Virus record (IMG/VR): IMGVR_UViG_3300035698_007208
Span: 33,927 to 97,926 of that record
Reading direction: 5' to 3' (one strand)
DNA: 64,000 nt
From: a virus
The notes beneath the pieces were generated by a model. The model saw nothing but the letters and a program-made list of their open reading frames with translations. It did not search any database and was not told the origin of the DNA. The position numbers and the translations under genes were made by a program. Of this stretch, positions 19,705 through 28,782 are shown piece after piece. Position 1 is the stretch's first letter. Every line of letters begins with the position of its first letter.

Positions 19705-20089
19705 GTATTTTTATACAGTTAATGGAGAAGAGTATCCAGATGAAGAACGGATTCTTGCTTTTCTGTTAATAAAGGAACTAATATTTTGCAATACTGGTTA
19801 TGGGTGGGATGATACCGATCATAAAGAGCCCAGTACAATACTCTATGTTAACTGTAGTGATTTGTTTATGTGGGGATGTGCTGATGCTGAAGCATTACCA
19901 ACTTCGGAAATTGGTAAGTTGTACAAATATATAGAAGCAGATAATAAATGGGGATTAGAAAAATGGACATGCAAGCAAAGGAATATGCAACCTCAGACTC
20001 TCATTATTGATGAAATGAAAAAACAAGGCTACTGGACTGCTGAACTCGAATTATTCGATCTGAATCCAGACCACAATGATTACAAGTAG
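19697..20089 (+). CDS. Protein of unknown function (130 aa)
   Basis: Start taken at ATG 19697 (MSKYFYTVNGEEYPDEERIL), overlapping the previous stop by 8 bases; an upstream in-frame ATG at 19667 lies well inside the previous gene. The protein is soluble and Trp/Cys-containing (LFMWGCADAEALP). No domain recognised. Confidence 0.6.
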   Translation: MSKYFYTVNGEEYPDEERILAFLLIKELIFCNTGYGWDDTDHKEPSTILYVNCSDLFMWGCADAEALPTSEIGKLYKYIEADNKWGLEKWTCKQRNMQPQTLIIDEMKKQGYWTAELELFDLNPDHNDYK

Positions 20090-20098
20090 GGCAGTATT

Positions 20099-20320
20099 AT
20101 GGAATGGTTAGTGTATGGCGCATCGTTATTTTTGTTAATGTTTGGTGGTTTTATATTCTCAAGACCGTCAGAAAAGTTTTGTTCTTATTATAATATACAT
20201 GATTATTCGGATGCAGAACTTAATAAAGATGGCAAGTGGCAAATGACTTGCAACTCACCAAACTGTAATAGTGTATTGGTTTTAGATCACTATGAGTGGA
20301 AAGAGTATACAAAGAAGTAA
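20099..20320 (+). CDS. Small membrane-anchored protein (73 aa)
   Basis: One N-terminal hydrophobic segment (WLVYGASLFLLMFGGFIF) precedes a soluble part with Cys residues (CSYY, MTCNSPNCNSV) that could form a small metal or disulfide site. Function unknown. Confidence 0.55.
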   Translation: MEWLVYGASLFLLMFGGFIFSRPSEKFCSYYNIHDYSDAELNKDGKWQMTCNSPNCNSVLVLDHYEWKEYTKK

Positions 20321-20327
20321 CCAAGAA

Positions 20328-20374
20328 CTTATTAGTTTCCAAAATAGTTAAGATAAGTAGTATTAACTAATAAG
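20328..20374 (+). promoter_or_regulatory. Inverted repeat that can mask the ribosome site of the next gene
   Basis: CTTATTAGTT (20328-20337) and AACTAATAAG (20365-20374) are perfect 10-bp complements separated by 27 bases. The right arm runs into the ribosome site AAGGAAA of the gene at 20384, so the folded RNA would pair part of it. This is either translational control or an operator. Confidence 0.5.
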
Positions 20375-20383
20375 GAAACAAAA

Positions 20384-21736
20384 ATGGCCTCGAGCGGAAA
20401 TAAATCTAAGGTAGGTTTTATCGGTGTAGGTAAGCTAGGACAAGCTTGCGCCGAGATGGTAGCTGAGATTCATGATGTAGTCGGATACGATATTAATACA
20501 CGAACCCCTGAAAACTTCAAAATGGTTAACACTATGATTGAAGCTGTCCAAGGTAGAGATATTGTTTTTATTGCAGTGGAAACACCGCACGATCCGCTAT
20601 ATGATGGTAAGGCACCAACCAGTCATTTGCCCAACAAAGACTTTAATTATGACACGGTTAAGCAAGTACTACGTGAAGTAAATGAAGTAGCAACAAAAAA
20701 TCAACTAATCGTATTAATCAGTACTGTGCTTCCAGGTACCACTCGTAGAGAATTAGAACCATTGATTCCAAACGCACGTTTTATTTACAATCCATATTTA
20801 ATTGCAATGGGTACTGTTAAATGGGATATGGTCAATCCAGAGATGATCATGATCGGTACTGAAGATGGCAGCGAAACTGGAGATGCTAAACAGCTTGTAG
20901 ATTTTTATAAAACTATAATGGAAAATGAACCGCCGTATCATGTTGGTACATGGGACGAATGCGAGTGTCTTAAAGTATTTTATAACACGTTTATTAGTGC
21001 AAAAGTATCATTAGTTAATATGATACAAGATGTAGCAGAAAAGCAAGGCAATATTAATGCTGAGTGGGTTTGTGATGCCTTAGCAAAATCAGATCGTCGA
21101 ATTATGGGTCCTGCATACATGAAGCCCGGAATGGGTGATGGCGGTCATTGCCATCCTAGAGATAACATTGCGTTACGGTGGATGGCTGATAAATTAGATT
21201 TAGGATATGACTTGTTCGATGCAGTGATGCTTAGTCGAGAAGTGCAGGCCAAAAATATGGCATCAAAGCTAATGGACTTAGCACAAGAGAGTGACATAAG
21301 AGATATTGTTATTGTTGGAAAGGCATACAAGCCGCACGTGGCATATGATGGTGGGTCTAGCAGCATGTTGGTTGGATCTTTCATACAACAGGAACCAAAA
21401 GAAACTGATGCCAAAACGCACCAACCGGTTTTTAACTTACATTACTTGGATGAATTAACAGGTGATGTTGTTCCTGAGAATTTAGGGAGAGCAGTATATC
21501 TTTTAGCGCACTGTCCTGAAATTACTTATGGTGAGCAGTTAAATCATGTTGATCAATGGTATGCTAATCATTCTGTATCGTCAGTAGATGAAGCATTAAC
21601 TGTTGCTACTGCAAATGGTACAATGTTAGACATGGCAGATGGTAGCATTGTTGTTGATCCTTGGCGCAAAACACCAAAATTACCTAATGTGCGAGTTGTG
21701 CATTACGGCAATACACGAAAAGATTCTCCGAGGTAA
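20384..21736 (+). CDS. UDP-glucose/UDP-sugar 6-dehydrogenase family
   Basis: A 450-residue NAD-dependent nucleotide-sugar dehydrogenase that oxidises the C6 hydroxyl of a UDP- or GDP-sugar to the acid. Visible features are the Rossmann motif GVGKLG (residues 14-19), a STVLPGTTRREL segment, the central helix CECLKVFYNTFISAKVSLVN with its conserved Lys and Asn, and the catalytic cysteine in GDGGHCHPRD (Cys256). Length matches the family. It opens the sugar block and probably supplies a uronate-type donor or intermediate. Whether the substrate is UDP-Glc, UDP-ManNAc or another is not decidable here. The 5' leader carries an inverted repeat that may control translation. Confidence 0.85.
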   Translation: MASSGNKSKVGFIGVGKLGQACAEMVAEIHDVVGYDINTRTPENFKMVNTMIEAVQGRDIVFIAVETPHDPLYDGKAPTSHLPNKDFNYDTVKQVLREVNEVATKNQLIVLISTVLPGTTRRELEPLIPNARFIYNPYLIAMGTVKWDMVNPEMIMIGTEDGSETGDAKQLVDFYKTIMENEPPYHVGTWDECECLKVFYNTFISAKVSLVNMIQDVAEKQGNINAEWVCDALAKSDRRIMGPAYMKPGMGDGGHCHPRDNIALRWMADKLDLGYDLFDAVMLSREVQAKNMASKLMDLAQESDIRDIVIVGKAYKPHVAYDGGSSSMLVGSFIQQEPKETDAKTHQPVFNLHYLDELTGDVVPENLGRAVYLLAHCPEITYGEQLNHVDQWYANHSVSSVDEALTVATANGTMLDMADGSIVVDPWRKTPKLPNVRVVHYGNTRKDSPR

Positions 21737-21739
21737 AAT

Positions 21740-23200
21740 ATGAATGAATTAGAACGATACAAAGTAATCTCATCAACGCTAAATGATGTTAGTCCGACAT
21801 TTTGCTTGGCTAAATGGTTGCAGGTAACGTTACACTTACAAAATGGTCGGACACATAGCTGCCACCATCCGTCAACGCATCACATTCCATTGGAGGAAAT
21901 TGCGCTTGATCCGTCTGCGTTACACAATACAACATTTAAAAAGTCTATACAAGCAGAAATGATTGATGGCAAACGCCCGTCAGAATGCCAATACTGTTGG
22001 AATGTAGAGGACTTGCCTGGAGATCATTTATCTGATCGAACGATGAAATCAGCTGACACAGCCTGGGCCGGCCCACAGCGGATAGCAAGCGTGTTAGATG
22101 CGGTTAAAAATAATAAGCCTATTAACCCAACTTATGTTGAAGTGTCATTCTCAAACGTATGTAACTTTAAATGTTCTTATTGTTCTCCCGTACATTCGTC
22201 TAAGTGGGTTAGCGAAATCCAATCTCACGGTGCATATGACTTAGATGGGCACATGTATAACGGGTTGGAATGGTTCAAAGAATCTAAATCAATGCCAATT
22301 CATCATACTGAACATAATCCTTATGTAGAAGCATTTTGGAACTGGTGGCCAGATCTTTCTAAAGATTTAAAAGTTTTTCGTGTTACTGGCGGTGAGCCTT
22401 TGTTGGACAAAAATACATTTAAAGTAATGGACTTTATGTATGAAAACCCATGCCCTGATATGGAATTTAGTATCAATACGAATCTGTGCATTCCTAAAAA
22501 ATTAATTGATTCATATATAGAAAAAATGTTAAAATTAACAAGTGAAAAGAAAATACGCAGGCATGTATTATATACTAGTATTGATGGACACGGCAAACAA
22601 GCAGAGTACGGCCGCAACGGATTAGATTATGTAACCTGGATACATACACTTGATCGTGTTTTAACAGAATTGCCTGACGTAAAGGCAACAATTATGTGTA
22701 CAACTAATATATTTTCAATGACATCAATGGAAAGGTTACTTAAGGATGTTTATAATTTAAAATTAAAACACCGTTCAGCTGACCGCGATGTCCCGCTCAC
22801 AATAGATATGAGTATTCTTAGGTGGCCAGTTCATCAGTGCGCAGCAATACTTCCTGGCACTTATGCTGACATGTTGCTACCTGCATTAGCATTTATGGAG
22901 GAACATATGCTAGGCAATATTGAAGACGAACCGTGGCCGGGCTTTTTTGCACCGTATCAAATGTTTCATGTATACGAAGTAGAAAAAATGAGGCGCTTTA
23001 TTGAATATGTAAGACAGCCGCCCAATGAAAATGAAGGCGTATCTGTCGAGACCTCAATGAAACAATTTTATTTATTTGTTAATGAACACGATGCTAGACG
23101 AGGAACAAATTTCTTAGAAACCTTTCCGGAATTGTCTGATTTTTATTACGATTGCAAAAAACTACACCAAAACAACATATCTCTAACAGAAATAACATGA
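21740..23200 (+). CDS. Radical SAM protein (twitch-type, phage family)
   Basis: A 486-residue protein with the radical SAM cluster motif C-x3-C-x2-C (Cys141, Cys145, Cys148 in VCNFKCSYC), the TGGEPLL loop near residue 220 and additional cysteines in the N-terminal region (CQYCW). The N-terminus before the core is long. Proteins of this layout recur in T4-like marine phages, usually labelled 'twitch domain radical SAM' with no assigned reaction. It sits between a UDP-sugar dehydrogenase and glycosyltransferase-like genes, so a sugar or peptide modification is plausible but unproven. The downstream gene starts on its stop codon (ATGA). Confidence 0.8.
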   Translation: MNELERYKVISSTLNDVSPTFCLAKWLQVTLHLQNGRTHSCHHPSTHHIPLEEIALDPSALHNTTFKKSIQAEMIDGKRPSECQYCWNVEDLPGDHLSDRTMKSADTAWAGPQRIASVLDAVKNNKPINPTYVEVSFSNVCNFKCSYCSPVHSSKWVSEIQSHGAYDLDGHMYNGLEWFKESKSMPIHHTEHNPYVEAFWNWWPDLSKDLKVFRVTGGEPLLDKNTFKVMDFMYENPCPDMEFSINTNLCIPKKLIDSYIEKMLKLTSEKKIRRHVLYTSIDGHGKQAEYGRNGLDYVTWIHTLDRVLTELPDVKATIMCTTNIFSMTSMERLLKDVYNLKLKHRSADRDVPLTIDMSILRWPVHQCAAILPGTYADMLLPALAFMEEHMLGNIEDEPWPGFFAPYQMFHVYEVEKMRRFIEYVRQPPNENEGVSVETSMKQFYLFVNEHDARRGTNFLETFPELSDFYYDCKKLHQNNISLTEIT

Positions 23201-24885
23201 TTAACGATATACCAAAGGATATAAAGATTGCAGTGTGTATGGCCGGACAAATACGCACAGGTGAGTATGCTTACGATAATATAATTCGTTTTTTAGGAAA
23301 ACATGCAGATCAGTGTGATTTTTTTATACATACATGGGACAACGAGACATCTAAGAGAGTCAATGGTAATTTTTTGAATAAGGTGTTTCATAATGCAAAT
23401 CCAGACATAGATGTTTTGCGTAATGTTGATTATCAAGAAAAAATAAATAGATTTATTGAGTTATATTCACCGAAAGCTTTCTTAGTTGAAAACTCAGATG
23501 TGTTAGAAGACTATGTTCAACCGTCATTAAGTGTTGGCCCAATCTGGTATACTACTTCCAAAAGTTTTGAAATAATGGATAACTATGCAACAGAAAATAA
23601 CATACATTATGATGTTGTATTAAAGATTAGACCAGACGTAATCTTTCCTGACTGCAGAACTGTTGATGCTGATATTAAGAGCATACTGTCTAACTATGAA
23701 ACTGTGATTTTAAGTGACATTTATTCATCTACTCGTCTCGATGACGTATTTTGGGTCACAACCCACGCTACAGCAAAAAAGCTTAAAATAATGTACCAGC
23801 ACTTAGATAGTCCTCATGCCCCTATTAAGTATTTGTTGAATAATCAGTTAGTAAACAAATCAACAACATGGGGTAATTATCCGCACACAGTATATAGATA
23901 CGAGACCTTGCGACTGTCGCCATTGTCAAATTTTACTGAATGCTTTAATATCAGTAATCAATTATATAGTCCGGATGAATCAAAAAAGATGTTAACGCCA
24001 GCTTCAAAAACTTCAGAAGTTTTTCCAACCAATATTATAATAGTGGCAACTAATTTTGAACAATATAATATTGTTAGACCTAATTACACATTAAGTGATT
24101 ATAACGGTATTATGCAGATTGAGCATGTACTTAACGCTACTACAGTAAACCTACGATACAGGATTACAGTAGTGTTATCAAGTTATAATGAAAAACTACA
24201 CAGCATAGCGAACTATTTGCGTAAAACATATGCTGCAATTAATCTTAATGTTTTAGTAATAAATGACACACATAATGATTGGGTGGAAACTGCAAAATAC
24301 TGCCTTCCTCAAATCATAACAGGTGACCATGAAGCAATAATTATTAAACATGTGACTACATGCTCAATGATTCCAAATGAAGACAGTAATTTCCGATGTG
24401 TTGATGTTAATAATAACGAAATTGGCTTGCATCGATATACATCAGTAAATGCAATGTTAGACAACTCAACTACAGTTAAAAATTTACAGTGTGCCATAAC
24501 ACATGATTACCGCAGTTTGTCTGAGTGGATAACAAATAATGATAAGTCTACGATTTTTTGCGACATAGATGGTACTATTGTTGTAGCACAACCCAAGGAC
24601 CAATATCACGTTGACCCTATCCCTTTATCTGAAAATATTAGTGCATTGCAGGAAGCACTATTAAATGGTGCGCGTATAATATTCACTACTGCACGGCCAA
24701 AATCTGCAGATAACAGAACAAAAGAAATGTTGCATAAATTAGGATTTCTTAATTTTGAACTAATATCTGGACTAATGAATGCAAAGAGGATTTTAATTAA
24801 TGATTACACGGACAGTGTTCCGGCACCTAGAGCAATCGGAATAAACATTGAGAGAAACACTAATACATTAAAGGGAAAATTATGA
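23197..24885 (+). CDS. Glycosyltransferase-like domain fused to HAD phosphatase (562 aa)
   Basis: Start taken at ATG 23197, overlapping the previous TGA. Residues 1-270 belong to a family with four copies in this cluster, marked by IAVCMAGQIRTGEYAYDNI, FFIHTWDN and a YDVVLKIRPDV acidic site. A linker of about 180 residues follows. The C-terminal 110 residues are a HAD-superfamily phosphatase with the nucleophile motif DIDGT (Asp456, Asp458), an FTTARP motif and a closing LINDYTD. The HAD part would dephosphorylate a small sugar phosphate, and the fusion suggests that phosphate removal and transfer are coupled. Catalysis by the N-terminal domain is inferred from its GT-A-like pattern only. Confidence 0.7.
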   Translation: MINDIPKDIKIAVCMAGQIRTGEYAYDNIIRFLGKHADQCDFFIHTWDNETSKRVNGNFLNKVFHNANPDIDVLRNVDYQEKINRFIELYSPKAFLVENSDVLEDYVQPSLSVGPIWYTTSKSFEIMDNYATENNIHYDVVLKIRPDVIFPDCRTVDADIKSILSNYETVILSDIYSSTRLDDVFWVTTHATAKKLKIMYQHLDSPHAPIKYLLNNQLVNKSTTWGNYPHTVYRYETLRLSPLSNFTECFNISNQLYSPDESKKMLTPASKTSEVFPTNIIIVATNFEQYNIVRPNYTLSDYNGIMQIEHVLNATTVNLRYRITVVLSSYNEKLHSIANYLRKTYAAINLNVLVINDTHNDWVETAKYCLPQIITGDHEAIIIKHVTTCSMIPNEDSNFRCVDVNNNEIGLHRYTSVNAMLDNSTTVKNLQCAITHDYRSLSEWITNNDKSTIFCDIDGTIVVAQPKDQYHVDPIPLSENISALQEALLNGARIIFTTARPKSADNRTKEMLHKLGFLNFELISGLMNAKRILINDYTDSVPAPRAIGINIERNTNTLKGKL

Positions 24886-25715
24886 AAATAGCACTATGTT
24901 TTAGTGGACAGTTGCGCACATGGGAAGCATGCCTCCCATCGTGGGTGTACTTTATTAAGGAATTAAAAAAAGAAACTAATGCAGAAATTGATATATTCTT
25001 TCATGCCTGGGACTTTAATACAGACCATATGATGGCAGATGGTACTGTTAGTCAGGTTTCGACGCGAATACGACCAACAGAACAAGATAATGTAATTAGC
25101 AGCCTTGCACCAAAAAACTATCTTTTTGAAAATGAAAAAGTAAGTAAATATAGCAAGCTAGAAATAAAAAGATTAAAAGACAAAAATGCTGGATATTTTG
25201 GTAATGAGTTGTTTAGCTGGTCAGCAAGCCAATTTTATTCAACGATGTATGCTGCCCATTTAAAAAAATTGCATGAACTAAAGTATGATTTTAGATATGA
25301 TATTTGCTTTCGTATGCGGTTTGATTCATATTTTACTATTGACGCTATAGCTACATTGTTTCAAAAAGAACCCTGGGTTGATTTTAAGATTCCCGTGTAT
25401 AACAATATATATAGCTGCCACAACGGCAGTGTGGATGACTTTCCATTCGGCCAGATTGGTGATATTTTCTTTTATGCAGACAGTGTTACGTATGATCGAA
25501 TATGTGAATTCTACCGGTGGTTGCCGATATTTGGGGATCAGTTATTTTCTAAAGACAGTCCGCTGGTAGAATCAGCACTTTTTGCATACATACAGATGTG
25601 TAGCATAAAAATTAACTCAATACATGGCGCTCCATTAATTAATCGACCTATATCGTGGGTAGAACAGTTAAAAATAGCAAATATTGCACTAAAACCATAT
25701 GAGACTATAGTATGA
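24882..25715 (+). CDS. Glycosyltransferase-like family, copy 2 (277 aa)
   Basis: The N-terminus KIALCFSGQLRTWEACLPSW, FFHAWDFN and YDICFRMRFDSYF match the layout of the neighbouring copies at 23197, 25712 and 28779. It is the minimal form without extra domains. ATGA overlaps join it to both neighbours. The family looks like an exostosin/GT-type fold acting on nucleotide sugars, but I know no characterised member; a soluble cytoplasmic protein is expected. Confidence 0.65.
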   Translation: MKIALCFSGQLRTWEACLPSWVYFIKELKKETNAEIDIFFHAWDFNTDHMMADGTVSQVSTRIRPTEQDNVISSLAPKNYLFENEKVSKYSKLEIKRLKDKNAGYFGNELFSWSASQFYSTMYAAHLKKLHELKYDFRYDICFRMRFDSYFTIDAIATLFQKEPWVDFKIPVYNNIYSCHNGSVDDFPFGQIGDIFFYADSVTYDRICEFYRWLPIFGDQLFSKDSPLVESALFAYIQMCSIKINSIHGAPLINRPISWVEQLKIANIALKPYETIV

Positions 25716-26683
25716 TAACCCAAGATAACCGCCAACTTATTGAGCATTTGTCAAAAAAGAAAAAAACGCCAGATAATATTAATACCAAGAAAGAAAAAAT
25801 ATTAGTTAATAAAAATGACCTGCTAGGGACAGAGAAAAAATTAAGGGTTGCGGTATGTTTTAGTGGACAACCAAGAACCTGGAAATCAACATCAACTAAC
25901 ATAAAACATACATTTGAGAAATCACTTAATATTGATGGTAATTGTAAAATCAACGTTGATTATTTTATACACACTTGGACTATGGATACTTGGCGAACAT
26001 TTGGAGAAGATGTGTGGACAGCAAAAAAGCAATTTCATAATCACAAAGAATTGACAAAATCACTAATTGCTGAGTACAACCCAAAAGGAATTATTATTGA
26101 CTCGCCGTTATTTTTAACACCAACATTAAATGATCGAGCTTGGGACCCAATGTTTTACAGTCACGAACAATCATTGATGTTAAAAAAACAATACGAGTTA
26201 CAGCACAAATTTTATTACGATATAGTTTTCAAGGTTCGATTTGATGTTATATACGATCCGACTCTGCCATTAGTAATCAGTAGACCAACTTCCCACTGTT
26301 GTTATACAGTGGGGATTAATAAATTTCCCAGGGAATTTAATTATAACAATTTTGATGATGTTATGTTTTACGGTGACAGCGCAACTATGGATTTAGTTGG
26401 TGACTTGTATTCGACATATAAGATACTGCATCGTGTTACAAATATAGTCGATAACTTCGATAATTACGACTATACACAATATTATGGGCCTGGTTGCTTG
26501 CTCTACAAGCACATGACAAACCTAGGTATATTACCTGTGGTTATGTCTGTCTTAACTGCATACGCAATTTGCCGCGATCCAACTATTGATTCTCCCTATT
26601 CATTAGGTGATTTTGATAAAATTCACAACGTCCACAAGGACTGGTATACCCAAGGATACGATTCTGACTACATGCAGCAATAA
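25712..26683 (+). CDS. Glycosyltransferase-like family, copy 3, with basic N-terminal extension (323 aa)
   Basis: An extra 44 residues, rich in Lys/Asn, precede the family core (LRVAVCFSGQPRTWKSTSTN, YFIHTWTMDTW, YDIVFKVRFDVIYD). ATGA overlaps the upstream copy. The downstream SGNH gene reads into its 3' end by 77 bases in another frame. Donor and acceptor are unknown. Confidence 0.65.
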   Translation: MITQDNRQLIEHLSKKKKTPDNINTKKEKILVNKNDLLGTEKKLRVAVCFSGQPRTWKSTSTNIKHTFEKSLNIDGNCKINVDYFIHTWTMDTWRTFGEDVWTAKKQFHNHKELTKSLIAEYNPKGIIIDSPLFLTPTLNDRAWDPMFYSHEQSLMLKKQYELQHKFYYDIVFKVRFDVIYDPTLPLVISRPTSHCCYTVGINKFPREFNYNNFDDVMFYGDSATMDLVGDLYSTYKILHRVTNIVDNFDNYDYTQYYGPGCLLYKHMTNLGILPVVMSVLTAYAICRDPTIDSPYSLGDFDKIHNVHKDWYTQGYDSDYMQQ

Positions 26684-27557
26684 ATTACAAATAATATGCG
26701 ACGGGGACAGTTGGGTATTTGGTTCTGAAATAGCATCACCCGAGATAGTGTCCCAGCATCCACCAGACAAGTATGTTGGTGAATATGACTTTCTTGAAAG
26801 TAATGACAGTTATCGTATTCCTAGAATATTCCCTTCACATTTAGGAAAGCTCCTAGATGCGGAGGTAGTTAATTTATCTTGGCCAGCTGACGACAATAAT
26901 ACTATATTAACACGTATAATGTCTTATATTTGTGGTGAGTATATTCAAAATAATAAACCAACTGATAATTTAATTGTTATGGTAGGATGGACAAGTCCTG
27001 AACGAAATAGTTTTTGGTATAAAGATGATAATATCTCTTGTCCATTTCGGTTATGGCCTCATGTTGCAAACTTTGATACTGTTCAGCAAAAAGAATTTTG
27101 GAAACTGTACGTATTGTACATGTATCATAGAGAGGAATATTTAGTAAGACATGTAAAAAATGTGATTCAGTTTCAAAATTTCTGCAAGGCACATAATATT
27201 AATTGGTTATGCTGGAATAGTTTTTATCAAGATCCTACCCAACATGTTAATGAATGGAAAGATCTTGATATTGGTGCTGAATTAGAAACATTAAATGTAG
27301 GCGGATATTCTTTGACCAACAGTGAATTAAATAAACGGGCTAGTGTAGCATCCAATATAAAAGCAATATGGGATACGGTTGATCCAATTCGTTTTTATAA
27401 AAAAAATGAAATCAATAACACATTTAAAACATTTCTTACATTGCCAGAAAATAATATTAAAGATCCGTTTATTGGGTTACATCCTAGTCCTGAAGGCCAC
27501 GAAGCATGGGCTAAAGAATTAATCAAATACATGAAGGAGAATAAGTTAATTGACTAA
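26607..27557 (+). CDS. SGNH/GDSL-hydrolase-like protein, start uncertain
   Basis: The conserved core begins at about residue 26 with LQIICDGDSWVFGSE (block I GDS, Ser35) and closes with GLHPSPEGHEAWA, carrying the catalytic His. Family members are esterases or O-acyl transferases acting on carbohydrates. The ATG at 26607 would put 25 residues of unrelated sequence before the domain and overlap the previous gene by 77 bases. No ATG, GTG or TTG lies closer, so either that start or an unusual codon (for example CTG 26664 behind AAGGA) is used. Together with the next gene it suggests removal or addition of acyl groups on the glycan. Confidence 0.65.
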   Translation: MILIKFTTSTRTGIPKDTILTTCSNKLQIICDGDSWVFGSEIASPEIVSQHPPDKYVGEYDFLESNDSYRIPRIFPSHLGKLLDAEVVNLSWPADDNNTILTRIMSYICGEYIQNNKPTDNLIVMVGWTSPERNSFWYKDDNISCPFRLWPHVANFDTVQQKEFWKLYVLYMYHREEYLVRHVKNVIQFQNFCKAHNINWLCWNSFYQDPTQHVNEWKDLDIGAELETLNVGGYSLTNSELNKRASVASNIKAIWDTVDPIRFYKKNEINNTFKTFLTLPENNIKDPFIGLHPSPEGHEAWAKELIKYMKENKLID

Positions 27558-28332
27558 ATCTATAGTAGTATGCGGCGATAGTTTTGCAGTAGGCATCGGA
27601 TGTCGAGATCTGAAAACAGAACCATTTGGTCAATTATTATCGGCTAAGTTAAACCAGCCAATTTTAAATCTAGCAAAAGGGTCTAGTACGAACATGAGTA
27701 TTTATTTGCAAGCAAAGCATGTCGTTGATAACTTGACTGATACAACAGACCTTGTTATAATTGGAAACACAAGCTATGACAGAATTGAATGGTTTAAGCA
27801 TGACCATGACGTCCTATTGAAAGAGGTTACAAACGAGACCGTAATGTATGATAAGTACGCACCGTACGATGGGAGTTATGTACAAACACTGCCATCTCCA
27901 ATGCCAAATAGCACACAGGCGTTGTTTACTGAAAATTTACTAGGTATAGTAGACTACTGGGAAACACAGAATACCCCAGATGGCTATTACAAAAGATTTA
28001 AAGATGAGCCAAAAGCACGAATGAAGGCATTGTACGATTATGCATTGTTAGTACATCATCATGATCTTAATCGGATTAACAGTATTGGCGTATTAACTAT
28101 GGCGCATGAATTATTAAAGCGCGCCAATGTTAATCACCTGATAATCTCACACGAGCCAAATGAATATGCTAAATATATGGATGATATTAACATTGTTAAT
28201 GTTGATTGGGGTAAGTTAAGTTTGGAATTTCCAGATGATCTACTTACGATGCACACGGGCGCAGGTGGGCATAAGTCAGCATTTAATAGTGTGTACCAAA
28301 AATTAATTGATAATAACTGGATAAAGGAATAG
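27550..28332 (+). CDS. SGNH/GDSL-hydrolase-like protein with TTG start
   Basis: A 260-residue protein. SIVVCGDSFAVGIGC (GDS at residues 9-11), the LAKGSSTN block, an IIGNTSYDR block and C-terminal MHTGAGGHKSAF follow the SGNH order, ending with the His. The start is TTG 27550, supported by AAGGAG ten bases upstream and by the absence of an ATG before block I. It overlaps the previous SGNH gene by 8 bases. The two SGNH proteins differ in sequence and are not a simple recent duplication. A carbohydrate O-acyl esterase or transferase role is inferred. Confidence 0.7.
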   Translation: MTKSIVVCGDSFAVGIGCRDLKTEPFGQLLSAKLNQPILNLAKGSSTNMSIYLQAKHVVDNLTDTTDLVIIGNTSYDRIEWFKHDHDVLLKEVTNETVMYDKYAPYDGSYVQTLPSPMPNSTQALFTENLLGIVDYWETQNTPDGYYKRFKDEPKARMKALYDYALLVHHHDLNRINSIGVLTMAHELLKRANVNHLIISHEPNEYAKYMDDINIVNVDWGKLSLEFPDDLLTMHTGAGGHKSAFNSVYQKLIDNNWIKE

Positions 28333-28335
28333 CGT

Positions 28336-28782
28336 GTGGCACACATAGCAAAAAAAGTAGATAAGCCCTGGGGATACGAAATTTGGTTAGAAGATGGCAA
28401 AAATACTCCGTATGCATTTAAGGAAATATTCTTTAAGGCCAACAATCAAACTAGTCTCCAAGTACATCGCTATAAAATAGAAACTAGCGTTGTTAAAAGT
28501 GGAACAGGTATATTGCTCAAAAGCAAAGAACTATTTGATATTGACGCATTTTTAGAAACCGGAATGACGCCTGAGGATATAGCAGCTTATATTAGTACTA
28601 TGGAAATGATACCAATGGTTGAAGGGACGGCAATTACTATTCTACCAGGATTTGTTCATCGGGTTATTGCTACCACAGATTTAGTATTTTTTGAAACAAG
28701 CACAACTGAGTTAAATGATGTGATTAGACTTCAAGACGATACTAACAGAATGCACGGCAAAATTGATAAGGAACACTTATGA
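28336..28782 (+). CDS. Cupin, mannose-6-phosphate isomerase C-terminal type
   Basis: A 148-residue cupin starting at GTG 28336 after AAAGGAAT. KPWGYEIWL at the N-terminus, LQVHRYKIET, a GTG turn and ITILPGFVHRVIATTDLVFFETSTTEL match the C-terminal sugar-phosphate isomerase cupin of type II phosphomannose isomerases. The family interconverts or binds hexose phosphates. The usual guanylyltransferase half is absent, so this would be a stand-alone isomerase or binding domain that feeds the pathway. ATGA overlap with the next gene. Confidence 0.75.
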   Translation: MAHIAKKVDKPWGYEIWLEDGKNTPYAFKEIFFKANNQTSLQVHRYKIETSVVKSGTGILLKSKELFDIDAFLETGMTPEDIAAYISTMEMIPMVEGTAITILPGFVHRVIATTDLVFFETSTTELNDVIRLQDDTNRMHGKIDKEHL

